Assembly: GCF_003243515.1 (NCBI RefSeq)
Contig: NZ_QFRA01000024.1
Span: 1-49,159, forward strand
DNA: 49,159 bases
Source of the DNA: Corynebacterium kroppenstedtii
GTDB lineage: Bacteria > Actinomycetota > Actinomycetes > Mycobacteriales > Mycobacteriaceae
Direction of reading: 5' to 3'
Shown here in pieces: positions 8,899-16,705 of the stretch. The notes under the pieces are model-generated. The model saw only the letters and a program-made list of their open reading frames with translations. It searched no databases and was not told the origin of the DNA. The translations under genes were made by a program, and so were the position numbers. Numbering within the stretch: the first letter of the stretch is position 1; each line of letters begins with the position of its first letter.

Positions 8899-9519
8899 GT
8901 GCCAGCTGCAAAAACAACGACTCGTCGTCGCCGGGATCGGCCAAGTCCTCGTCAGCGATTGCTTAAAGCTGCCACTCGCCTATTCACTACTGAGGGAATC
9001 CGGGTTATCGGTATTGACCGTATTCTCCGCGAGGCCGACGTCGCTAAGGCCAGCTTATATTCTTTGTTTGGATCCAAAGATAACTTAGTCATTGCCTGTT
9101 TAGAGCAGCTTGACGAACAATGGCGAACGAGCTGGCACGAACTCGCCGATCAGCGCGAAAAACCGCAAGACAAGATTCTGGCTTTTTTCGATATCTGTAT
9201 TAGCGAGGAGCCAGGGAAGAATTATCGGGGGTCCCATTTCCAGAACGCGGCGAGCGAATATCCGCGCCCGGAAAATGATGGAGAACGGGGAATTCGGCAA
9301 GCAGCATTGGAGCACCGTCGGTGGTGCCGCGACACGATGGCGGAGCTTCTGACCAAGAAGTACGGCTATGCGTCCCGGACTATCGCGGAACAGATCATGG
9401 TGTTCTTGGACGGCGGTCTAGCAGGCGCGAAGATGAGCCGCGACGTCGTCCCGCTACAAATTGCCCGGGAACTGGCACGGCAGCTGCTATCTGCGCCACC
9501 CGGCAATTACGTCATTTAG
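8899..9519 (+). CDS. TetR/AcrR-family transcriptional regulator
   Basis: This 206-residue one-component regulator has an N-terminal helix-turn-helix (about 20-68) with the typical pattern LLKAATRLFTTEGI, then IDRILREADVAKASLYSLFGSKDNL, whose recognition helix is around residues 48-60. A basic tail (RRRRD) precedes it. The C-terminal ligand domain is all-helical with no recognisable ligand signature. The start is GTG 8899, and AAGGAG lies at 8881-8886. Its targets are not evident. The nearest genes are uspA upstream and the broken sortase locus downstream (convergent). The 186-bp region before it contains AGTAAG and CTTACT elements that could be part of an autoregulatory operator, but this is weak. 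Confidence 0.9.
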   Translation: MPAAKTTTRRRRDRPSPRQRLLKAATRLFTTEGIRVIGIDRILREADVAKASLYSLFGSKDNLVIACLEQLDEQWRTSWHELADQREKPQDKILAFFDICISEEPGKNYRGSHFQNAASEYPRPENDGERGIRQAALEHRRWCRDTMAELLTKKYGYASRTIAEQIMVFLDGGLAGAKMSRDVVPLQIARELARQLLSAPPGNYVI

Positions 9520-9585
9520 GCCCTCTATGTAATTCGTGCGCGGCGCCCCACGCACTCCCTACACGCGCACGTCGTTATGTGGCAT

Positions 9586-9712
9586 TTAGTCACTGACCAC
9601 AGGGAACACAAACTGCATCAGAATCAGCACGACTGCCGCGATGAGCACTAGTAGCCTCAATCACGCGAAACCAGGTGGGGCCGGGGAGGTGCCGCCAAAT
9701 CCATGCGTACAT
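9586..9712 (-). pseudogene. Small single-helix membrane protein next to the sortase, frameshifted
   Basis: Starting from ATG 9712 the frame reads MYAWIWRHLPGPTWFRVIEA and then runs into an unlikely Cys/Ser/His-rich stretch. Shifting frame at about 9650 (one extra base or two missing) gives a clean hydrophobic helix, LVLIAAVVLILMQFVFPVV, and a stop at 9586. The composite is about 42 residues with an amphipathic start and one membrane helix. Small proteins beginning this way lie next to class E sortase genes in many corynebacteria (from memory). No function is established that I know of. It lies 12 bp downstream of the sortase stop, so the two were probably one operon, and both are broken. Confidence 0.7.
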
Positions 9713-9724
9713 GTGGTGTTTTCC

Positions 9725-10607
9725 TTAGCTTTCTAATTCGGCTGGTGTTTTGTTGCCATTTTTCGCTTCAACGCGGTCGAACACGGCGTGAATGACCATG
9801 CGTTCGGCATTGGAAATCTGTGGATGGCACGTGGTCAGCGTGATCATGGACAGCCCCGCGGACTCCGGCGTGGAGTCCTCTTTCCCAGGCACCGGGGCGA
9901 TCGTGCTGATATTGCTCGGAGTCGTGATGTAGCGCCAACGGACGGAGGCATAATCGCCCGTCGTTGCCTGTTTAGCTACCGCCGGCGATGTGCAGTGTGC
10001 CAGGGCAGCTTCACGATCGGTGCCTTTTTCGTCGATAGGAAGGACGCGATACATGTACTAGGATTCACGAGTTTCGACGACGATTGAGTCGCAGGTTTTG
10101 AGATACCCCAGTCATTAAACGGTGCGCCTCGGCCGACACGGTGCCCGGCGAGCGCGAAGCTTCCCTTGTCCCCGGGGTTTTGAGTTCGGGTGTAGTGCCT
10201 GGGCCCGCGGCTGAGGTCACTGGCAGACATCCCCTGGATAATGGCGTAGTTCCAGTCCGAACCGAAGGTGGGGATGCGCAGCTTTCCCATGGCTTCGCCC
10301 TCGTCGGCATTAAGGGTGTTCGCGCATTGGCCCATTTGTCGTCGAGCTGGCTTTTGGCCTGGGACTGTTCGTGGTCGGATTGGATATTCGTCCAGTAGGC
10401 TTCGTAGATTACAAACAGCATGATGACGGTGCCGATGGTAAGGATGCGTACTCCGCTGACACCTAAAATTCTCGACGCCGTGTTGGCCTGACGCCGGCCG
10501 GTGCCGGCTGATACCGATCCACCTGACGACGCCGTGGCGCTATCCGTGGATAGTGCAGATGGTGCAGTGTCGGCGCTGGCCTGTGTATGTAGTAGCAGTA
10601 TCGGCAT
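9725..10607 (-). pseudogene. Class E sortase, inactivated by two frameshifts and an amber codon
   Basis: Sortase E joins LAXTG-type surface proteins to the envelope of high-GC Gram-positives. Pieces of one gene lie in different frames. The first has a Ser/Thr-rich cytoplasmic tail and a membrane anchor ending YEAYWTNIQ. The middle piece has LRIPTFG and the catalytic-His segment AGHRVGRGAPFND. The last has YITTPSNISTIAPVP and the active-site Cys motif TLTTCHPQ, with the partner Arg probably in NAERM or a nearby strand. One base is missing near 10315 (expected ARNTLNADEGEA). One is missing near 10124 (expected FNDLGYLKTCDSIVVE). A TAG at 10060-10058 replaces the Trp expected before YMYRV. Adding the two bases gives a gene of 294 codons, a normal size. 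ATG 10607 is the likely start; longer frames reach 10874. Confidence 0.88.
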
Positions 10608-10897
10608 GGTCGGATTGCTGCGCGGCAAGTTCGCCGGGCGAGACCGGAGATGTGACTGTTTCCTTACTATGGCGAGCCATAGACGGCAGTGTACGGCAGA
10701 TAGAAGCAGTTCTGCGAAAATCGTGGTGTGGGGTGGATGTGTTCCGTGCCGCCCGCTGCCCTGGTGACCGATATCCCTCTCAAGGTAGGAACGCTCTTGG
10801 TGGAACGCTATTGTCTTATGGTGGTGTTCCTGACTAGTTAATAGGAACGGTTCAGGAATTGTCGTGGCCCTCACGCAGATAACTTGAGAGGTAGTGC

Positions 10898-12241
10898 ATG
10901 ATCTACAGTCTTTTCGCGTATCCGGTTTCGGGAGTGATCAAACTGTGGCATGTGCTTCTCACGGCGCTAGGTGCAGACCCGATTTCGTCATGGATTGCTT
11001 CCTTGTTTTTGTTAGTCATGACGGTCCGTCTTATTCTGCTTCCCTTTGCGTATGCGCAATATAAGTCGACCCGCATTCAAGTGAATCTCCGTCCCGTCAT
11101 TAACCAGATTCGGGAAGAATATAAAGATAAGCCGGGGACTGCGGCCCGGAAGGAACGTATAGCCAAGGAACAAAAGGCGCGAAAAGACGCAGGTTATCGG
11201 CTCAGTGCTGGGTGTTTACCGGTCTTTATCCAGTTGCCCTTCTTCTTAGGTTTATATCGCGTATTGATCCATATGGCTCGACCCAAGGGTGGTCTCGGAG
11301 CCGCACAGCATGAGCCTATTGGTTTCTTAACCAGTCAAGATGTGGGGCAATTTCTTCAAGCTAAGGCTTTTGGTGTTCCTTTGCCGGCCTATGCGGCTAT
11401 GGCCTCGTCGCGTTTACAAGAAATGGGCACGGATAAGTCAACGATTTATACCTTGGCTGTCCCGTTGGTTCTTATCGCCTCGGCTTTTACGACGATTAAC
11501 ATGTCATATTCGACGTACCGCAGTTATCGTCAGTTGGAGCATGACAATCCCATTGCCGTGAGGATGCAGAAGATCATCATTCCTATGGCGGTCATGGGTA
11601 GTGCCAGCTCCTTGTTATTTGGTCTGACGAGTCCGGTTCCTGTGGCTATCTTGTTCTACTGGGTGGGAAATAACTTGTGGACGATGAGCCAAAACATTTT
11701 GCTCTATCGAACAATTGATAAAAGGTTTCCCTATACTCAGGAATTTCGTGAGCATTATGCACGGACGAAGGCTGAGCATGATGAGGAAAAGCACGCTAAG
11801 AAAGAGAAAAAGCGCACTCTAAAGCGAAATAATTGGCGTCGTCGGGGGAGGGGGTTGATACGTCCTTGGCGAATCCCGGCTCTGTGGTTGGAAGGCCACC
11901 GAGAGAAAAAGGCCTACAAACAGGAGAAGAAACAGGCGAAGCTGGATAAGAAGCAGGAGAAGAGAGGGAAAAGAGCCGCTGATCGTGAGGCCGATAGGCA
12001 GGCTCGGCAAGCCGCGGCGGCGGCAGCAGCCCGTGCGAACAGGCCTCAGATTAAGAGAATTGAGACTGGCCGGCACGCTCTGAAAGAGACGCTAGAGACC
12101 CCAGAGTTGGATGAGAAGCGGAAGAAAATCATTGCGGTCCAGACACATGGGGCGATGGTGCCACAACAAATAGCGCATACTGCGAAAAAGCCGAAGAAGC
12201 GCCGTGGCCCGTCGTATTCGGGTTGGGGGCTGCGCGAATAG
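10898..12241 (+). CDS. yidC: YidC/Oxa1-family membrane protein insertase
   Basis: This 447-residue insertase places membrane proteins into the lipid bilayer, with or without SecYEG. The conserved YidC core is present: a first helix with the functional Arg at about residue 44 (TVRLILLPF), a cytoplasmic helical hairpin rich in Lys and Arg (about 60-100), then CLPVFIQLPFFLGLYRVL, and further helices to about residue 285 ending in FYWVGNNLWTMSQ. From about 300 the tail is extremely basic, with many Lys/Arg and an Ala run, probably for ribosome contact. The large periplasmic domain of proteobacterial YidC is absent, as usual in actinobacteria. It is not in an rnpA/rpmH context, so it may be a second paralogue. 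The start ATG 10898 follows GAGAGGTAGTGC. It is divergent from the sortase pseudogene. Confidence 0.93.
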   Translation: MIYSLFAYPVSGVIKLWHVLLTALGADPISSWIASLFLLVMTVRLILLPFAYAQYKSTRIQVNLRPVINQIREEYKDKPGTAARKERIAKEQKARKDAGYRLSAGCLPVFIQLPFFLGLYRVLIHMARPKGGLGAAQHEPIGFLTSQDVGQFLQAKAFGVPLPAYAAMASSRLQEMGTDKSTIYTLAVPLVLIASAFTTINMSYSTYRSYRQLEHDNPIAVRMQKIIIPMAVMGSASSLLFGLTSPVPVAILFYWVGNNLWTMSQNILLYRTIDKRFPYTQEFREHYARTKAEHDEEKHAKKEKKRTLKRNNWRRRGRGLIRPWRIPALWLEGHREKKAYKQEKKQAKLDKKQEKRGKRAADREADRQARQAAAAAAARANRPQIKRIETGRHALKETLETPELDEKRKKIIAVQTHGAMVPQQIAHTAKKPKKRRGPSYSGWGLRE

Positions 12242-12266
12242 TCCGGAACCGCCCGCGTCTAAATGA

Positions 12267-12920
12267 TTAGAGATGTAATTGCTCGATCACTGTTTCGGCA
12301 ATCTTTTGGGTTTTCACAGTCTGGGTTTGATCAGAGTGGACAATAATCACCACCGGGCCCTTGCGAATGGCGTACACTGCCGCATTCTCCGCTTGAGCGC
12401 GATATCCTTCCCACCCTGTCGGTTGGTTGGTGTGTTCAACATCGCCACCGCTGACGGAATTGTCTGAATTCTTTGTAATTGTTGCGGCATCGTCCGTTGT
12501 TCCCGGATGAGTGATAGCGGCGCTGATCATATCGATAGCAGCTTGTTCATTTTTGGCTGTCCGAATGATTGTTTGCGCTTGAGGTGTATTTCCATACGAA
12601 AGCCATTGGCAGGCTGGGGGATTAAACCGCTTATCGACGGACACTCCGGTGACGCGTTGCCCGTTAAGGTCCGCCATGTCCTGGTTGGCCAAGTACGGGC
12701 ACGGCGTCGAGTCTGAAGCGTCAGGGGAGGGGGCATCGATGGGGAGGCCATCGGCGGCCGCGTCGGCTGAGGCGGCGTTAGAGCTGGCTGTAGAGCCATC
12801 TGATTCCGATCCACTCGACCCGTCGTTGGAACATGCAGCCAGTGATATTGCTGTGATGGCGGTAAGAACGGTGGATATGGTCACGCGGGAGCTCTTGTGG
12901 CGTGTTAGGTGTCGTTTCAT
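12267..12920 (-). CDS. Secreted lipoprotein, DUF2020-like
   Basis: This is a 217-residue lipoprotein. A basic N-terminus, a hydrophobic segment (about 14-29) and the lipobox LAAC with Cys30 predict lipid attachment and location on the outer face of the membrane. A low-complexity Ser/Ala/Asp linker (31-70) precedes a compact domain with PCPYL, the GQRVTGVSVDKRF strand and PACQW. This pattern resembles a corynebacterial domain I recall as DUF2020. No catalytic residues are apparent. The gene is convergent with yidC, 25 bp apart, and lies downstream of lsr2 behind a strong terminator, so it has its own promoter. Function is unknown. Confidence 0.75.
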   Translation of the reverse strand: MKRHLTRHKSSRVTISTVLTAITAISLAACSNDGSSGSESDGSTASSNAASADAAADGLPIDAPSPDASDSTPCPYLANQDMADLNGQRVTGVSVDKRFNPPACQWLSYGNTPQAQTIIRTAKNEQAAIDMISAAITHPGTTDDAATITKNSDNSVSGGDVEHTNQPTGWEGYRAQAENAAVYAIRKGPVVIIVHSDQTQTVKTQKIAETVIEQLHL

Positions 12921-12990
12921 ATGTCGATTGTGGTTCGTGTATTTGTTGCAGGCGTTATCGGAACCGAAATGTCGGAATCGATATGTCGTG

Positions 12991-13030
12991 AAAAAAAGCG
13001 ATGAACACCGCTGTGTGCGGTATCCATCGC
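12991..13030 (-). terminator. Rho-independent terminator of lsr2
   Basis: Read on the minus strand, GCGATG and CATCGC close a stem that also pairs ACCGC with GCGGT around a short loop, followed by a run of seven T. It lies 38 bp after the lsr2 stop codon and is a textbook intrinsic terminator. Confidence 0.85.
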
Positions 13031-13067
13031 AGGCAGGATTTAATAACCGAGAACGGAATGTTTCGGT

Positions 13068-13436
13068 TTAGGAATCCTTGTTCACCGGGTGAGCGCGATC
13101 ATAAGCCTCGATGATTTCTTTCTTAATCTGGCCACGGGGTGCAACGTGGTAGCCATTCTCATTGGCCCACTTACGGATTGCGCGGTTGCGAGCCTTGGTG
13201 GCCTCCGAGGAAACATTGTTGCGGTACGAGGAACGACGACGTCCGCGGCCGCTTTCTTTTGTTGCAGAGGAAATGAATGGCTCTAAAGCCTCGTGGAGTT
13301 TACGGGCGTTGTCTTCCGAGACCTCCAGCATGTATGCAGTGCCGTCAACACTGAAGTGAATTTCTGTTGCGTCGGACTCGGTAAGCTCAGTCCCGTCTAG
13401 GTCATCAAAAATTTGTGGAACGTATCGACGTGCCAT
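13068..13436 (-). CDS. lsr2: Lsr2 nucleoid-associated xenogeneic silencer
   Basis: Lsr2 (122 residues here) binds AT-rich DNA in the minor groove, bridges DNA and silences horizontally acquired genes. It is the actinobacterial counterpart of H-NS. The N-terminal half (about 1-58) is the dimerisation domain with FDDLDG and the typical beta-strand pattern. A basic linker (62-80) follows. The C-terminal DNA-binding domain ends in RKWANENGYHVAPRGQIKKEII, whose minor-groove element RGQ is at 101-103 (mycobacterial Lsr2 has RGR). An excellent ribosome binding site AAGGAG lies 7 bp before ATG 13436. The 500 bp upstream are clearly more AT-rich than the genes around, which would suit self-binding. 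A strong terminator follows. Confidence 0.95.
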   Translation of the reverse strand: MARRYVPQIFDDLDGTELTESDATEIHFSVDGTAYMLEVSEDNARKLHEALEPFISSATKESGRGRRRSSYRNNVSSEATKARNRAIRKWANENGYHVAPRGQIKKEIIEAYDRAHPVNKDS

Positions 13437-13881
13437 TGTTATCTCCTTATATCAATGTTTTCTTATGGTGAGGGAATCTAGCCGCGGTGAACCCTACGAT
13501 CACGCACCATGATTGAGCACTGTCACGCGGCAGCGTACGACACGATGACATCAACTGGATGACATCGAATGGTCGTAACCATATGTTGATAACACCATAT
13601 GCTACACCATTATGCATATATATTCGGCGAAAGTCTACTCGTGCGCACCATTAATTTCTCTATTTATTGGACTCAGGCAGTGCTGAACGCTATTAATGGC
13701 GTGCCAACAGATATTCCTGAGACGATTTCTCACCGCTGTGAATCAGTTTTTAGTACGCGTTTACACAGGGTGCTTTGATCTGGTGGGCATATTCCCGATC
13801 CAACTGCCAACAAAACATAAGGAAGGCAAAGAGGTTGTATTAGAAAAGTAGACCCACCACGCCGGCCGACATTCTACCCAC
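13437..13881. promoter_or_regulatory. AT-rich gene-free region upstream of lsr2
   Basis: No protein-coding frame of note is present. The stretch 13575-13625 is especially AT-rich with several TpA steps (CATATG, ATGCATATATAT). Such sites fit Lsr2 binding. The lsr2 promoter must lie at its start, near 13440-13520. I cannot place the -10 and -35 elements with confidence. Confidence 0.45.
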
Positions 13882-13917
13882 AAAGAAAACCCCCACAGGA
13901 CGGAGGGCCCTGCGGGG
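13882..13917 (-). terminator. Intrinsic terminator after the basic coiled protein gene
   Basis: On the minus strand CCCCGCAGG pairs with CCTGTGGGG (one mismatch) and is followed by GTTTTCTTTG. It lies 17 bp after the stop at 13935. Confidence 0.75.
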
Positions 13918-13934
13918 TAGGAATGCGATGGGTA

Positions 13935-14561
13935 TTAATGCGCGATCTTGTGGTGGATCTCCGATTGCATGGCATCCAGCTCAGCCGATGCCTTCGATAG
14001 CGCACGGTTACGCTGCTGCTTCGGCATCTTCTCTGCGCTCTCAATGTTATTGAGCAAAAGATCGAGCCGCTTATTGACATCCCTGGCGAAACCGGACGGG
14101 GCGTCCTTCGCCTGAACCCGCACATTCTCTACACGAGCTTTCAGCGGAGCGCCATCGCCGCGGAACCGAGACAAGTCCTGAGCCGATAGTCCCAGTTTCT
14201 TGGCTTTGTTCGCTACGCTTCGGCCTTCAATTCCATTGACCGCTCTGTAGATCAGGGGGATAACTACCGGAGCTGCCAGGCGAAGCGCACCAGCCCACTT
14301 TGCAGCCTTAGCGGGCGAGAAACTCCGCTCACGAATTTGCTGCACAGCGGCCTGCGCAAGGTCCTTTTCATGCTTGCGTTGGTCCTTGCGGTCCTTCGCA
14401 TCCTGCTTCATGACCTTTTTGGCGGTCTTGTTCAGATATTTCTCTTTTTTCGCGTTGAGCTTCTTTTCATCCTTAGCGCGGGACTTCGCCTGACGCTTCG
14501 CGATCTTTTCAGCTAATTTACGGTCGCGACGTTTTTGACGTGCTCGCTTTAGTAATCCCAT
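13935..14561 (-). CDS. Lys/Arg-rich conserved corynebacterial protein (DUF6474-like)
   Basis: This is a 208-residue protein. The first 75 residues are almost entirely Lys, Arg, Ala, Glu and Gln and should form one long basic helix or coiled coil. A short hydrophobic segment (LRLAAPVVIPLIYRAVNGI, about 93-111) may lie in or on the membrane. The C-terminal part (about 112-208) is helical with many charged residues. The overall plan resembles a family I recall as DUF6474, found next to envelope or nucleoid genes in Corynebacteriales; this assignment is from memory. ATG 14561 has AAGGATGG six bases upstream. It is a single gene with its own terminator. No function is known. Confidence 0.65.
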   Translation of the reverse strand: MGLLKRARQKRRDRKLAEKIAKRQAKSRAKDEKKLNAKKEKYLNKTAKKVMKQDAKDRKDQRKHEKDLAQAAVQQIRERSFSPAKAAKWAGALRLAAPVVIPLIYRAVNGIEGRSVANKAKKLGLSAQDLSRFRGDGAPLKARVENVRVQAKDAPSGFARDVNKRLDLLLNNIESAEKMPKQQRNRALSKASAELDAMQSEIHHKIAH

Positions 14562-14758
14562 GATCCATCCTTGTCGAGTTCAGAGCTAATGCGCTGGCTC
14601 GTAACCGACCGGCAGTTGCTCTGCGCTACTGTGTTGGAATGCTCAGTAGTTCACGTAAATTTTAACTACTTCTATCGTCCTCTACTCTAACGGTTATCCT
14701 GCCATAGAGCGTTAATTGTGGTGCCCTCACCAGATTTTGCGCGAGCCCGCCTGAAATA

Positions 14759-16705
14759 ATGAACCTAATGACTGCACCGAGACCCCATCCCGCGGATACT
14801 CCCGTAGAGGCTACAGAGCTATCGGGATGTCGGTATCGCATTCGCCAACGCCGCACCTTCGATCGTGAAGTCCACCCTCGTCCACCGCGAGAAGCAGCTC
14901 GAGCACGTCAGGCCCTGTCAGAGCTCGAACGCACGCTGGTATTCGGGCAACTGAGCGACGACGGAGCCACCGTGCCCGGCGTCGGCAATAAAAAATCACT
15001 CACGATGACGACCGCTGATTGTGCGCAGGAAGCTGGATGGGCGAAGGAAGCCGATACCCAGGCGAACCGCGATCATGCTGGAACGCAATCCACACCCCAG
15101 GATCGTGAGGAGATGTGGGATGCCCAGGAGTGCGCCACCCTGGAAGCCCTGGCTGAGGGCGTACGAGTGATTATCAACCCGCGGCTGACTACGCGAATAT
15201 CGATGGCAGAGCTGCAGAGTGCGCGTCCCGGTGTGGACGTGGCGAACCCGTGGTGGTTGGCCGATCCCACCGATCTGGCGCTGAGCCCCACGGATGACAT
15301 CATTATCCGTACCGCGCCTGACCTGCTGGTTCGGGTGGATTCATCGGCGCTCCCGCATGAGGCCCGCTACATGCCGGTCACCGTGAGCACGCACCAAGGC
15401 ATCGTGCCGGACCCCACACGTCGCATTATGTCGGTCTCCTTACCGAGGCTTGGCACATCGGCTCCCCTGTGGAGGTCGGGGAGGGCCAAAACACACTCGG
15501 GAGACATTCATCCGCTGATCGCGGCGCATTATGCTCTTCGCGACGTCGGATTGTCGTCGGATCTGATCGGGATTGTGGGGCAGGGGGCTCATGATGTTGC
15601 GGTGTGGCCCGTCGGCACGATGACCGACGGGTTTGTTGATGCAGTTCGAGTGCCTATCTCTACGCAGCCGCGAAAAATTAAGGCGTGCAGCACCTGCCGC
15701 TTTGAGAGCGATTGCCACGCCGAATTGAAGCAGATGGACGATATCAGCCTTGTTCTTCATGGGGCGCGAGCGGACAAGTATCGGCTTGCCGGTATATCCA
15801 CTGTTCATCAGCTTGCCGACGCTGACTGCGGCGACGCCAGCATCATGGCGTACGCGTACATGCAAGGCTGGACAGCGGTGTATCGTCCTGACAAAGTGCG
15901 GCAACGTCGGAATAGGGCGCATGGAAACACGGTGGATGAAAACACGGCGCGCGTAAATGGAGTACGGACGGACCGTGCACGCAGTGATGCCGACATTGTC
16001 CGCAGGGCAGACGTCGAAATCGATGTGGACATGGAAGCGTATCTAGAGCGCGGATGCTACTTGTGGGGAATCTGGGATGGAGCCACCTACCGGCCCTTTG
16101 TGACGTGGCAGCAGCTGAACTCGGACGCCGAAGCGCGAAATTTCGCCATGTTTTGGGCGTGGCTGATGGATCAACGGGACCGCGCTTATGCCCAGGGTCT
16201 GAGCTTCGCTGCCTACTGCTACGGGGCGCAAGGGGAGAACATGTGGCTCAAGCGGTCTGCCCGGCGTTTTGGCGGGCTCACCTTCAGCACTGCAGCCTCC
16301 AAAGCCCCGTCACCAGTACTCGCCACAACGGTCACTGTCCCCACCGTCGCAGAGGTCAATCAGTTCATCCGCTCGCCAGAGTGGGTTGACGTCTATGCAG
16401 CCGTCAAAAGCGAACTCGTGGGCCCAGCAGGATTAGGATTGAAAACAGTGGCACCACTTGCCGGTTTTCACTGGGAAGACGCCGACATGGACGGGGAAGC
16501 ATCATTATCGGTGTTTATGCAGGCAAAAGGCGTTGATCCGTTAGCTCCCATTCCCACGGGAGTCACGAGCAAACACGACGCCCGTGCACTGCTCCTCCGC
16601 TACAACAGGGATGATTGCCGCGCGACCGCCGTCGTCAGGAATTGGCTCACGGCAGGTGCGCCGGGCGCGCACACGATGCCCGCCCCACACGCTGATATTA
16701 ACTGA
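14759..16705 (+). CDS. TM0106-family RecB-like nuclease with RNase H-like domain
   Basis: This 648-residue protein has the plan of TM0106-type putative nucleases. The N-terminal half (about 130-330) resembles a RecB/Cas4-type region and ends in a Cys cluster, CSTCRFESDC (about 310-319), suggestive of an iron-sulfur site although not the full four-Cys arrangement of Cas4. A helix-hairpin-helix-like stretch follows (LAGISTVHQLADA). The C-terminal part (about 415-640) is an RNase H-like fold with acidic residues at EIDVDMEAY and YLWGIWDG and the late motif YNRDDCRAT. These suggest metal-dependent cleavage of single-stranded or structured nucleic acid. The biological role is not established. ATG 14759 or 14768 could be the start. 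The stop overlaps the convergent nitrite reductase gene by 8 bp. Confidence 0.8.
   Translation: MNLMTAPRPHPADTPVEATELSGCRYRIRQRRTFDREVHPRPPREAARARQALSELERTLVFGQLSDDGATVPGVGNKKSLTMTTADCAQEAGWAKEADTQANRDHAGTQSTPQDREEMWDAQECATLEALAEGVRVIINPRLTTRISMAELQSARPGVDVANPWWLADPTDLALSPTDDIIIRTAPDLLVRVDSSALPHEARYMPVTVSTHQGIVPDPTRRIMSVSLPRLGTSAPLWRSGRAKTHSGDIHPLIAAHYALRDVGLSSDLIGIVGQGAHDVAVWPVGTMTDGFVDAVRVPISTQPRKIKACSTCRFESDCHAELKQMDDISLVLHGARADKYRLAGISTVHQLADADCGDASIMAYAYMQGWTAVYRPDKVRQRRNRAHGNTVDENTARVNGVRTDRARSDADIVRRADVEIDVDMEAYLERGCYLWGIWDGATYRPFVTWQQLNSDAEARNFAMFWAWLMDQRDRAYAQGLSFAAYCYGAQGENMWLKRSARRFGGLTFSTAASKAPSPVLATTVTVPTVAEVNQFIRSPEWVDVYAAVKSELVGPAGLGLKTVAPLAGFHWEDADMDGEASLSVFMQAKGVDPLAPIPTGVTSKHDARALLLRYNRDDCRATAVVRNWLTAGAPGAHTMPAPHADIN

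Noticed and set aside
10898..12241. YidC locus considered as the origin-proximal rnpA-yidC cluster.
   Set aside because: No rpmH, rnpA, jag or parAB genes are nearby, so it is probably a stand-alone or second copy.
14759..16705. The RecB-like nuclease considered as a Cas4/CRISPR or defence-island component.
   Set aside because: No CRISPR repeats, cas genes or other defence genes lie nearby; TM0106-type proteins are widely found outside such loci.
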